Positions 17,255-25,302 of a stretch of 64,000 nucleotides of DNA are shown here, piece after piece. The stretch is from UBA9619 sp964630665 (lineage in GTDB: Bacteria > Pseudomonadota > Gammaproteobacteria > Arenicellales > UBA868): assembly GCA_964630665.1 (NCBI GenBank), contig CAZVVN010000010.1, positions 1 to 64,000 of the forward strand, written 5' to 3'. The translations under genes and the position numbers were made by a program. The notes beneath the pieces were generated by a model. It searched no databases. It saw only the letters and a program-made list of their open reading frames with translations, and was not told the DNA's origin. Numbering within the stretch: the first letter of the stretch is position 1; every line of letters starts with the position of its first letter.

Positions 17255-17285
17255 AGGCACTGGCTATTATAAACGGCCAGTGCCT
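17255..17285 (-). promoter_or_regulatory. sdhC promoter -10 box enclosed in a perfect 10-bp inverted repeat
   Basis: AGGCACTGGC (17255-17264) and GCCAGTGCCT (17276-17285) are exact inverted arms around an 11-base centre. The centre holds TATAAT on the minus strand (17271-17266), a consensus -10 about 140 bases upstream of the sdhC start. No close -35 match is seen at 17 bases, which would fit an activator- or repressor-controlled promoter. The arms could be an operator or, if transcription starts further upstream, an RNA hairpin. Confidence 0.45.
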
Positions 17286-17459
17286 ATCGATTGCGTTCGA
17301 ACTGCTGTCGCTCTCGCCTGGCAATGCTCTTTCGACCACTATTTGCCGGTCGATTCTCCCTTGATTGATTCTATAATACAACTTTGAAGATCCTAGATTC
17401 TAGAGTAGACTCCGGCGCCCTTGGCGAACCTGCATCACGATGATTATGCCAACTAGCAG

Positions 17460-17482
17460 GTCCGGCGATTGCCGGCCGGACA
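17460..17482. repeat. GC-rich dyad upstream of ygfZ
   Basis: The sequence GTCCGGCGATTGCCGGCCGGAC folds as GTCCGGC / GCCGG-CC-GGAC around GATT. A similar CCGGCCGG-containing dyad lies at 63500-63523 before lpxH. They may be copies of a small REP-like element or unrelated GC-rich palindromes; two copies are too few to decide. Confidence 0.25.
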
Positions 17483-17527
17483 GGTGAGCGAAGTGGATTA
17501 GCCCGTCGACTGCACCATCTGAACCTT

Positions 17528-18556
17528 ATGAATTCCAAATGGCAAGCCTGCATCGAACGCCGGGGCGGACAGCTCGAATCGGGTTATCGATCGGTTTTCT
17601 ACCGCGCCCCAGGGGCCTCGGTTACAGGGCTTCCCACTCATTTCGTCATCCCCTGCAGCGAGGAGGTTGTACTGTCTTGCAAGGGGAAGGATACGGTCGA
17701 GTTTTTACAGAGCCAGTTGACTTGTGATCTCAGAAACCTAGCTGAAAACCAATTCCTGCTGGGGGCTTACTGCAACCCCAAAGGCCGGGTTCTTGCATCC
17801 TTGAGGTTATGCAGAACACCAGAAGCTATTCAGCTGATCACCCACCACTCCGTCGCAAACGCACTCCTGTCCAGACTCCGTATGTACGTGTTGCGGGCCG
17901 ATGTCATGATTACACTCTCTGAAGAAACAGCAATCATGTGTGCAGGTGGATTCGATATCCAGGACATACCAACGTCAGCCAATGATGTGCTGGCGTGTTC
18001 GGCATTCGGACCGGACATCGTACAAGGATCAGAATCTAACCCGTATCCGTGCACTTTGGTGATCGGCAGATCAGATGATCTTGCCGCTTGCTGGTCCAGT
18101 CTTCCTACCGCCCCCGTACCACTGGGTTCGGATTACTGGTCATTGCTACAGATACGAAACGGCATACCTTCTGTAACCGATTCCACCAGCGGTCTATTTA
18201 CGCCGCAAAACATCAACCTCGACTTGATCAATGCCGTGAGCTTCAAAAAGGGTTGTTACCCTGGTCAGGAGATCGTTGCCCGAATGCGTTATCTCGGGAA
18301 AGTCAAACAACGGATGGTGCGTGGCTGGTCATCACAACCGAGCGCCTTTCTACCGGGAGAGACAATTTACGCCGGTGAATCCGGAGCCAAAAGTGGCACT
18401 GTTGTCTCTTCAGCCATTCTAGAAGACAGGCCTTCTGAACTACTCATGTCGGTTTCGGACTTTATGGAGACAGACACTCCCTACCACGCGACTGAACCTG
18501 ACGGCCCTGAAATCCGCATGCTGGATCTTCCCTACAGTATCAGTGAAGGTCGATAA
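17528..18556 (+). CDS. ygfZ: Folate-binding protein YgfZ (Fe-S enzyme maintenance)
   Basis: A 342-residue member of the GcvT-like YgfZ family, which uses tetrahydrofolate to help maintain or repair certain [4Fe-4S] enzymes and affects tRNA methylthiolation by MiaB. The signature KGCYPGQEIVARMRYLG, with its conserved Cys, is present in the second half, and the N-terminal half has the expected segment VEFLQSQLTCDL. It is the only plus-strand gene between the sdh operon and ftsB, and diverges from sdhC. Complex II, next door, is an Fe-S enzyme, so proximity may be functional (inference). The N-terminal 40 residues are poorly conserved, so a later start is possible. Confidence 0.92.
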   Translation: MNSKWQACIERRGGQLESGYRSVFYRAPGASVTGLPTHFVIPCSEEVVLSCKGKDTVEFLQSQLTCDLRNLAENQFLLGAYCNPKGRVLASLRLCRTPEAIQLITHHSVANALLSRLRMYVLRADVMITLSEETAIMCAGGFDIQDIPTSANDVLACSAFGPDIVQGSESNPYPCTLVIGRSDDLAACWSSLPTAPVPLGSDYWSLLQIRNGIPSVTDSTSGLFTPQNINLDLINAVSFKKGCYPGQEIVARMRYLGKVKQRMVRGWSSQPSAFLPGETIYAGESGAKSGTVVSSAILEDRPSELLMSVSDFMETDTPYHATEPDGPEIRMLDLPYSISEGR

Positions 18557-18573
18557 TCCTCTGTTTCGGTAGC

Positions 18574-18867
18574 CTATTCTTTTGGTACAGTTGTTTCGAT
18601 CACTTGATAATAGGTCTCTCCGGGTTTAAGAAACCCCAGTTCTGAGCGAGCTTGAGCTTCGATTGCGCTGAGTCTACTTTTGATATCGACAACATCGGCG
18701 TGCAAACGATCATTTCGATGGCGTAGCGACTGGTTCTGCATCGTCAGATCTTCCAGCGTTGCACGTAACCGCACCAGGTCGAGGACACTGTTCTTCCCTG
18801 CCCACAACGCATATTGCAGAAGTACGAACAGCAACAACAAGACACCAGCAAGTACTCTTGTAGACAT
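18574..18867 (-). CDS. ftsB: Cell division protein FtsB
   Basis: A 97-residue bitopic divisome protein. Residues 3-23 are a transmembrane helix (RVLAGVLLLLFVLLQYALW); residues 30-68 form a heptad-patterned coiled coil (LVRLRATLEDLTMQNQSLRH and on). The C terminus carries the family segment ARSELGFLKPGETYYQVI. FtsB joins FtsL and FtsQ in the FtsQLB complex that activates septal peptidoglycan synthesis. It follows eno by 33 bases, the standard eno-ftsB pair. Confidence 0.96.
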   Translation of the reverse strand: MSTRVLAGVLLLLFVLLQYALWAGKNSVLDLVRLRATLEDLTMQNQSLRHRNDRLHADVVDIKSRLSAIEAQARSELGFLKPGETYYQVIETTVPKE

Positions 18868-18900
18868 CTCAGTAAAGACGCTCAGCCCTATAGCTCACCA

Positions 18901-20208
18901 TCAGGAGTTTTGGACAGTGTGCGGAAATCCGCTCGGGCCGGCGTAGCGGGCGGTGCATCCAAGCATCTTTTCTATCAACATCAATCTGTTGTACTTTGCG
19001 ACTCTCTCTGATCGGCATAGCGAACCGGTTTTAATCTGCCCGGCACCCGTTGCAACTGCCAGGTCCGCGATCGTTGTGTCTTCTGTTTCTCCCGAGCGGT
19101 GGGATATTGTCACCGCGTAATTGTTTGCCTGGGCTATACGTATGGCCTCCAGAGTTTCGCTGAGGGTTCCAATCTGGTTCAGCTTGACCAAAATGGAATT
19201 GCCGGCACCCCTGGCAATTCCCCGGAGGAGCACTTCAGGGTTAGTGACGAACAGATCATCCCCGGTCAACTGCAGGTCGCAACTGTGCTGCCGGGTAAGG
19301 GTTTCCCAACCGGGCCAATCTGTCTCCGCTAACGGGTCTTCAATACTGATGATCGGGAATCTTTTGATCCAAGCACTTATAAGCTCGATAAATTCCTCCG
19401 TGCCGTAATCAGAGCCATCACCGGCCAGACTGTAGCGTCCCTGCTCATAAAATTCTGAACTTGCAACATCGAGACCAAGGAACACTTGCGCATCCAGGTC
19501 GAATCCGGCTTTTTCAACGGCCTCCTGGACGAGGTTCACTGCTTCTTCATTGGAATTCAACTCAGGAGCAAAGCCTCCTTCATCACCGATTCCAGTGTTT
19601 AACCCCTTACCAATAAGGATCCCACGCAAGGTATGAAAAATTTCGGCACCTATCCTGACAGCCTCCGTAAAACTATCCGCACCAACCGGAAGAACCATGA
19701 ATTCTTGAAAATCAACCTGGTTGTCCGCGTGGGCGCCACCATTGAGGATATTCATTTGAGGAACAGGTAGAGTATTCGGGTTAGCGTTACCGTGCAGTTC
19801 CGCCAGATGCGCATACAGCGGCAGTCCGCGACTGGCGGCAGCAGCTTTAGCCGCTGCCAGGGAAACAGACAATATGGCGTTAGCACCCAGCCGTTTCTTG
19901 CTGGAGGTTCCGTCCAGTGCCAGGAGGGACTGATCAAGAGCCTCCTGATTACAAGCATCCCGACCTAGCAAGTGACTGGAGATCTCTCCATTTACATTGG
20001 CGACTGCCCTCAGTACCCCTTTGCCGAAATATCGGCTGCTGTCCTGATCACGTAGTTCTATCGCCTCCTGCGACCCTGTGGAGGCACCAGAGGGCACTGC
20101 CGCGGTACCTTGCTTACCATCTTCCAACCAGATATCCGCCTGGATTGTTGGGTTACCCCGAGAATCAAGAATCTCTATGGCCCTCACAGCCGCTATCCCA
20201 GTATCCAA
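18901..20208 (-). CDS. eno: Enolase
   Basis: A 435-residue glycolytic enzyme that interconverts 2-phosphoglycerate and phosphoenolpyruvate. Visible family segments are SGASTGSQEAIELRD near the N terminus, GDEGGFAPEL, SIEDPLAETDW, LVKLNQIGT with the catalytic Lys, and the signature ISHRSGETEDTTIADLAV. Enolase is also a component of the RNA degradosome in several Gammaproteobacteria. The preceding gene kdsA uses phosphoenolpyruvate, the product of this enzyme, and is 36 bases away in the same direction. Confidence 0.98.
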   Translation of the reverse strand: MDTGIAAVRAIEILDSRGNPTIQADIWLEDGKQGTAAVPSGASTGSQEAIELRDQDSSRYFGKGVLRAVANVNGEISSHLLGRDACNQEALDQSLLALDGTSSKKRLGANAILSVSLAAAKAAAASRGLPLYAHLAELHGNANPNTLPVPQMNILNGGAHADNQVDFQEFMVLPVGADSFTEAVRIGAEIFHTLRGILIGKGLNTGIGDEGGFAPELNSNEEAVNLVQEAVEKAGFDLDAQVFLGLDVASSEFYEQGRYSLAGDGSDYGTEEFIELISAWIKRFPIISIEDPLAETDWPGWETLTRQHSCDLQLTGDDLFVTNPEVLLRGIARGAGNSILVKLNQIGTLSETLEAIRIAQANNYAVTISHRSGETEDTTIADLAVATGAGQIKTGSLCRSERVAKYNRLMLIEKMLGCTARYAGPSGFPHTVQNS

Positions 20209-20244
20209 CGCCGCTCTCCCTAAAGTTCCGTACGGGCAGAGTTT

Positions 20245-21084
20245 CTAGTCATTGGCTCTAAAGCCATCGTCTGAGTTTCCCTTCGCGACTTTGTCGATCG
20301 ACATCAGCATACGCAGCAACTCCGGCAAATCTTCCAATGGCCAGGAATTCGGACCATCGCTCATCGCCCTGTCAGGATCCGGGTGGACCTCCATAAAGAC
20401 ACCTGATACCCCGGCTGCGACAGCCGCGCGGGTGAGCAGGGGCACAAACTCCCGTTGGCCCCCGGACCGGCTACCACCCTGCCCCGGTAACTGTACCGAG
20501 TGAGTCGCATCAAAGACGACCGGGCAACCGAACTCAGACATGATCTGTAAGGACCGCATATCCACAACGAGATTGTTGTAACCGAACGAACTACCGCGCT
20601 CACAGACCATCACACAATCGCCACCAGCCGTACGCGCCTTTTCAACAACCGACCTCATCTCATACGGCGAGAGAAACTGGCCTTTCTTGATATTCGCTGG
20701 TTTTCCTGACGCTGCAACAGCTTTGATCAAGTCCGTCTGGCGACACAGAAAAGCCGGCGTTTGGACAACATCCACTACCTGGGAGACAGGTCCGACCTGA
20801 TCGACAGAATGGACATCCGTTAATGTTGGCAGGCCAGTATTTTCCTTGATGTTTTGGAGTATATCGAGACCTTCGACCAACCCCGGACCTCTGTAGCTCT
20901 CATCCGAAGTACGGTTGGCTTTATCGAAGGACGATTTGAAGATAATCAACAGGTCTAGCTGTTCTGCGATCTCTCGCAGGTTCACGGCGATTTGAAGCGC
21001 AGATTCCCTCGATTCTATGACACAGGGACCCGCAATAAGGAAAAAGGGTTCGCTAAGGCCGATCGTTCGACCAAACAGCTTCAC
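20245..21084 (-). CDS. kdsA: 3-deoxy-8-phosphooctulonate synthase (KDO-8-P synthase)
   Basis: A 279-residue enzyme that condenses phosphoenolpyruvate with arabinose 5-phosphate to Kdo-8-phosphate for the lipopolysaccharide inner core. The N-terminal GPCVIES segment, KSSFDKANRTS (substrate-binding Lys and Asn), KKGQFLSPYEM, CERGSSFGYNNLVVDMR and the C-terminal HPDPDRAMSDGPN segment all match. The DKANR pattern and absence of a metal Cys near the N terminus fit the metal-independent class. It overlaps pyrG by 4 bases, so the two are translationally coupled; CTP from PyrG is later needed to activate Kdo. Confidence 0.98.
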   Translation of the reverse strand: MKLFGRTIGLSEPFFLIAGPCVIESRESALQIAVNLREIAEQLDLLIIFKSSFDKANRTSDESYRGPGLVEGLDILQNIKENTGLPTLTDVHSVDQVGPVSQVVDVVQTPAFLCRQTDLIKAVAASGKPANIKKGQFLSPYEMRSVVEKARTAGGDCVMVCERGSSFGYNNLVVDMRSLQIMSEFGCPVVFDATHSVQLPGQGGSRSGGQREFVPLLTRAAVAAGVSGVFMEVHPDPDRAMSDGPNSWPLEDLPELLRMLMSIDKVAKGNSDDGFRAND

Positions 21085-22730
21085 CGCGTAGCAGCCTCCC
21101 TGGGCTGTTGTTGATCACGGTAAAGCGCAGCGGCCTCGATGTAGCGGGAAAAAAGCGGGTGGCCATCCCTGGGTGTCGAGGTGAACTCAGGGTGAAACTG
21201 GCAGGCTATGAACCATGGATGAGCAGGGACTTCGACCATCTCGACAAGATCATCCACTGACCGCCCGGCCACAGACAGGCCTTCTCCTTCCAATCGCTTG
21301 ACGTAATGATTGTTGACTTCATACCGATGCCGGTGTCTCTCGCGGACCTCCGGCTCTCTGTAGATCTCAGAACATATACTGCCCTCTTTCAGGACCACAG
21401 ACTGTGCACCGAGGCGCATTGTACCGCCCAGGTCGGTCTGGCTATCCCTATTCTCTTTGACACCTTCCTCGTTGACCCACTCCGTCACGAGTGCAATAAC
21501 AGGATGTCTACAATCCTGTTTCAGTTCGGTGCTGTGGGCATCGTTCAAGCCGACTACGTTTCTTGCGTACTCAATCACTGCTATCTGTAGACCGAGGCAA
21601 ATGCCCAGAAATGGAATCAACCTTTCGCGGGCATACCGAACCGCAGCGACCATTCCCTCTGTCCCCCGGACACCAAAGCCACCCGGAACAAGAATAGCGT
21701 CGACCCCATCCAAGCTACTGAGATCCCCATCCTCAAGGGCCTCTGCATCAACATAGTTGACGTTAACCCGACACCTGTTGAAGATGCCAGCATGGATCAG
21801 CGCTTCTGAGAGAGACTTATAGGATTCCGTCAGGCTGACATACTTCCCCACCATTGCGATGGTGATCTCGCGACGCGGGTTTGACTGTGCATCTACAACG
21901 CGATCCCATTCGGCCAAATCGGCACGGTCATTTCGCAGCCCAAGGTGGTCGACGACAAAATGATCCAGCATCTGCTCATGGTAGCGGCGCGGAATAGAGT
22001 AGATATTGTCGACATCTTCGGCCGAAATAACCGCTACCTCATCCACATTGGTAAATAGGGAGATTTTCTTCCTGGCGTCGTCGGGCAATGGATGACGAGT
22101 TCGACAAATGAGTATATCGGGTTGAATACCGATACTTCGCAACTCCTTTACTGAGTGTTGGGTTGGTTTTGTTTTGATCTCACCGGCCGAAAATAACTCG
22201 GGTATAAGGGTCAGATGCAGAAACACCGTGTTCCGCCGCCCCTCTTCAATTCTCATCTGGCGGATAGCTTCTAAGAACGGCTGAGATTCTATGTCACCCA
22301 CCGTACCGCCAATCTCAACAAGGCATGCATCAAAGCCGACCGCTGCAGCTTTTATCGAATTCTTAATCTCGTTGGTGATATGCGGGATGACCTGCACTGT
22401 ACCGCCCAGGTAGTCGCCGCGCCGCTCCTTACGAATGACCCGTTCATAGATCTGTCCAGTGGTAAAGTTATTCGCCTTGGTCATTTGTGCCCTGACAAAT
22501 CGTTCGTAATGCCCAAGATCAAGATCCGTTTCCGCACCATCGTCAGTTACGAAGACTTCACCATGCTGAATAGGGCTCATGGTACCTGGATCCACATTGA
22601 TATACGGATCCAGCTTTACCAGCGTGATCCTTAAATTTCGGGCCTCCAGCAGCGCACCAAGCGAAGCGGCAGAGATGCCTTTACCCAGTGATGAGACGAC
22701 ACCTCCAGTGATAAATGCGTACTTGGTCAT
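21081..22730 (-). CDS. pyrG: CTP synthase
   Basis: It makes CTP from UTP, ATP and glutamine. The start is set at ATG 22730 because MTKYAFITGGVVSSLGKG is the conserved N terminus; the frame is open 38 codons further upstream but that part is unlike the family. The product has 549 residues. The N-terminal synthetase domain has VVSSLGKGISAASLGALL and YINVDPGTMSP; the C-terminal class I glutaminase has nucleophile Cys in FLGICLGLQ and the His-Glu pair in CQFHPEFTSTP. It lies between tilS and kdsA, the standard tilS-pyrG-kdsA-eno-ftsB order. Confidence 0.98.
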   Translation of the reverse strand: MTKYAFITGGVVSSLGKGISAASLGALLEARNLRITLVKLDPYINVDPGTMSPIQHGEVFVTDDGAETDLDLGHYERFVRAQMTKANNFTTGQIYERVIRKERRGDYLGGTVQVIPHITNEIKNSIKAAAVGFDACLVEIGGTVGDIESQPFLEAIRQMRIEEGRRNTVFLHLTLIPELFSAGEIKTKPTQHSVKELRSIGIQPDILICRTRHPLPDDARKKISLFTNVDEVAVISAEDVDNIYSIPRRYHEQMLDHFVVDHLGLRNDRADLAEWDRVVDAQSNPRREITIAMVGKYVSLTESYKSLSEALIHAGIFNRCRVNVNYVDAEALEDGDLSSLDGVDAILVPGGFGVRGTEGMVAAVRYARERLIPFLGICLGLQIAVIEYARNVVGLNDAHSTELKQDCRHPVIALVTEWVNEEGVKENRDSQTDLGGTMRLGAQSVVLKEGSICSEIYREPEVRERHRHRYEVNNHYVKRLEGEGLSVAGRSVDDLVEMVEVPAHPWFIACQFHPEFTSTPRDGHPLFSRYIEAAALYRDQQQPREAATR

Positions 22731-22862
22731 CTTACCGTCCGGTACACTGCGTGTACTTGGCTTGAAACTTCCATTAACGAGACGACTGTGAGGAATGTGC
22801 GAGAGGGGATCTCTACGCGCGCTCTGCCCAGCGCGCTCCGCCATACCTGACGGAACGCTAGG

Positions 22863-24284
22863 TTACCAGACACCGCAACGTTGAACAACGCTAATCTCAT
22901 GATTGGGATCACTACCAGGAGCAATCAGCGGGTCAATTAGTATCTCAAGACCCATATCAGCACCCTGGGCGGCGAACTGCCGATCAACCACCAGGCCCGG
23001 TATACAGACCAGTTTCTCCCCTAGGTATAGTTTCGGGATGCGGACCCTTTCCCAGGGCGGGATACCGGCCTGCTGAAATAGCTTCTTTACCGAGTGCCTG
23101 TGAGCCGAGCCAGCAGGCTGGATCATTTCAGCTTTAGCCCTCCAGTCCAGTGCCAATCGGGTTACTCCGCGAACAGGTATTCTTAGACCCCGGCCCTGCC
23201 TCCGCATAGACCGTAGTCTGATCCCTGCCGCATCGATATCGATGGGCTTTTCGGGCAACCAGGCCCGGATCCCACGAAAACATGGATCCGGTTGCACCGG
23301 GATCAGGTACAGATCCGAGCGATACGCTCGAATCTCGCCATCCCGCCAACGAATAGCAGCCTTGCGAGAAGCGCCACCCGACCTGATTTGACGTATCAGT
23401 TCCATCAACCGCCTGGTATTGGGTACTTCCATTCCATGCCGTCGTATCCAATACCGGAGGACATCGGCCATACGGACAGTTCCCAGTTCAACCAGCTGAT
23501 CGAGTCTCAGCCTGCCAAAGTCGCCGAGAATGCATGCGGCAGTATCTGAGTAACAGGCTCGCAAGTCGGCTCGAGCGATCTTGTTTCTAACTATCCGCTG
23601 TCTTTTGAGATGGCCTGCCGCTCGGGCTATCGTCTTATCCACGGCGGGCCAACGCGCTCGAAATAGCGGCAGGATCTGGTGGCGAATGTAGTTGCGATCA
23701 AAACTGATATCGCAATTGGTATCATCCTCTACAAACAGGAGGTTGTAGCACTTTGCATAGGCCGTAATGTCGCCCCTCGATTCGCCTAACAACGGACGCG
23801 CGATATGGCTACCTCCAAGTTCTGACTCTGGAGAGATGGCTGCCAGCCCGTCACCGCCCGACCCGCGCACCAGTCGGAGAAGAACGGTCTCGGCCTGATC
23901 TTCCTGATTATGGCCAGTGACCAGTGTCGCCCCACCGGTTTGTGACAAAAACCACGCATAACGTGCGTTTCTGGCAGCGGCCTCCATTCCCTCCCGGTGA
24001 ATATCCTTAATGGTGAATTTTCGGCCACGAAACGGAATACCCAGGTCCGAGCAAAAGGCCTGACAATGAAGGTGCCACTCACCGGAGATCTTCTGCAACT
24101 GGTGATCGGCATGCAGTGCTACGAGTTCCAGGTCAAATTGCTCCCGGAGTCTCCATAAAGCATGCAGTAGAACGGTGGAATCTACACCTCCGCTGTAGGC
24201 TACAAACAACTGTTTTCGATCCAAATCGAAAACAAATCGTTTAAGTCGAACACTCAGTGCATCTGCCCTGAGCCAGTCGGACAA
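22863..24284 (-). CDS. tilS: tRNA(Ile)-lysidine synthase
   Basis: A 473-residue ATP pyrophosphatase that converts C34 of the CAU-anticodon tRNA-Ile to lysidine so that it reads AUA. The PP-loop SGGVDST lies at residues 31-37. The N-terminal catalytic domain continues with TGHNQEDQAET and LLRLVRGSGGDGL; the C-terminal TilS domain ends the protein with segments such as LFQQAGIPPWERVRIPKLYL. It starts 2 bases after accA, as in related genomes. Confidence 0.97.
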   Translation of the reverse strand: MSDWLRADALSVRLKRFVFDLDRKQLFVAYSGGVDSTVLLHALWRLREQFDLELVALHADHQLQKISGEWHLHCQAFCSDLGIPFRGRKFTIKDIHREGMEAAARNARYAWFLSQTGGATLVTGHNQEDQAETVLLRLVRGSGGDGLAAISPESELGGSHIARPLLGESRGDITAYAKCYNLLFVEDDTNCDISFDRNYIRHQILPLFRARWPAVDKTIARAAGHLKRQRIVRNKIARADLRACYSDTAACILGDFGRLRLDQLVELGTVRMADVLRYWIRRHGMEVPNTRRLMELIRQIRSGGASRKAAIRWRDGEIRAYRSDLYLIPVQPDPCFRGIRAWLPEKPIDIDAAGIRLRSMRRQGRGLRIPVRGVTRLALDWRAKAEMIQPAGSAHRHSVKKLFQQAGIPPWERVRIPKLYLGEKLVCIPGLVVDRQFAAQGADMGLEILIDPLIAPGSDPNHEISVVQRCGVW

Positions 24285-24286
24285 AA

Positions 24287-25246
24287 TCAGCCCTTGTTTT
24301 CAAAACGCCCAAAAGACCGCAGGCGCTGGTAGCGATGTTCCATCAACTCGGTAACCGTCCATTTACAAAGCTCCTCGAGGTGGGATTTAAGCGTATCCTT
24401 CACGCTGCTTGCGACCTCGCTGAGCATACGATGTGCACCACCAAGTGGTTCCCGAATAACTTCATCTACGAGCCCTTCCTTGTTCAGCTCGAAAGATGTA
24501 AGTTTCATTGCTGCTGCTGCATTAGGTGCTTTCTCAGTATTTTTCCACAATATTGATGCACAGCCTTCTGGAGAAATCACAGAATAGGTTGAATGTTCCA
24601 GCATCAGCAAGCGATCACAGATTCCAATCGCCAGCGCTCCGCCCGAGCCACCCTCCCCGATCACTATTGAGATGATTGGAACCTCGAGGTCCGCCATGAT
24701 CGAAAGACTACGAGCGATCGCTTCGCTCTGCCCACGTTCTTCGGCGCCTATCCCCGGATAGGCGCCGGGCGTATCGATCAGGGTAATCAATGGCAGTCCG
24801 AATCTCCCGGCCAGACTCATGATTCTCTGCGCCTTACGGTAACCTTCCGGCCGTGGCATACCGAAGTTTCTGGAAACCTTCTCGCGGGTATCCCGACCTT
24901 TCTGATGCCCAATGAGTGCGACGCCCACATCATCGAGCCGCCCAAGGCCGGCTACGATGGATCGATCATCAGAGAACATTCTGTCCCCGTGGAGCTCCTG
25001 AAAATCAGACAGGATCAGATCGACGTAATCGAGAGTGTAAGGACGCCTCGGATGACGCGCCAACTGGGTTATCTGCCATGGGGTCAACGATGAGAATATG
25101 TCTTTTGTGAGCTTACGACTTTTGATCTCAAGCCGGTGGATCTCCGTACTGAGATCTATATCCTGTATCTCGCTGACCCTGCGTAACTCCGCAATCTTCG
25201 TCTCGAGATCTTCTATCGGACGTTCAAATTCAAGAAATTGTTCCAC
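24287..25246 (-). CDS. accA: Acetyl-CoA carboxylase carboxyltransferase subunit alpha
   Basis: The alpha subunit of the carboxyltransferase that transfers CO2 from biotin to acetyl-CoA, the committed step of fatty-acid synthesis. I place the start at GTG 25246: it gives 319 residues and an N terminus (EQFLEFERPIEDLETKI) that matches the family. A TTG at 25264 would add six residues. Key segments are ARHPRRPYTLDYV, GRDTREKVSRNFGMPRPEGY, LIDTPGAYPGIGAEERGQ and GEGGSGGALAI. accD, encoding the partner subunit, is not in the window. It follows dnaE, the usual dnaE-accA-tilS order. Confidence 0.97.
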   Translation of the reverse strand: MEQFLEFERPIEDLETKIAELRRVSEIQDIDLSTEIHRLEIKSRKLTKDIFSSLTPWQITQLARHPRRPYTLDYVDLILSDFQELHGDRMFSDDRSIVAGLGRLDDVGVALIGHQKGRDTREKVSRNFGMPRPEGYRKAQRIMSLAGRFGLPLITLIDTPGAYPGIGAEERGQSEAIARSLSIMADLEVPIISIVIGEGGSGGALAIGICDRLLMLEHSTYSVISPEGCASILWKNTEKAPNAAAAMKLTSFELNKEGLVDEVIREPLGGAHRMLSEVASSVKDTLKSHLEELCKWTVTELMEHRYQRLRSFGRFENKG

Positions 25247-25302
25247 GTTAGCTCGACATGTCAACCTGACTCACCCTATTTTACCTGCTGGTTGCTTGAC
25301 AC

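Larger units (their letters stand above)
17128..17527. other. Divergent sdhC/ygfZ spacer, no gene seen
   Basis: Four hundred bases separate the divergent starts of sdhC and ygfZ. No open frame here looks like protein. It contains the palindromic sdhC promoter at 17255-17285, an isolated TATAAT on the plus strand at 17372-17377 that may serve ygfZ but lacks a good -35, and a GC-rich dyad at 17460-17482. Confidence 0.5.
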
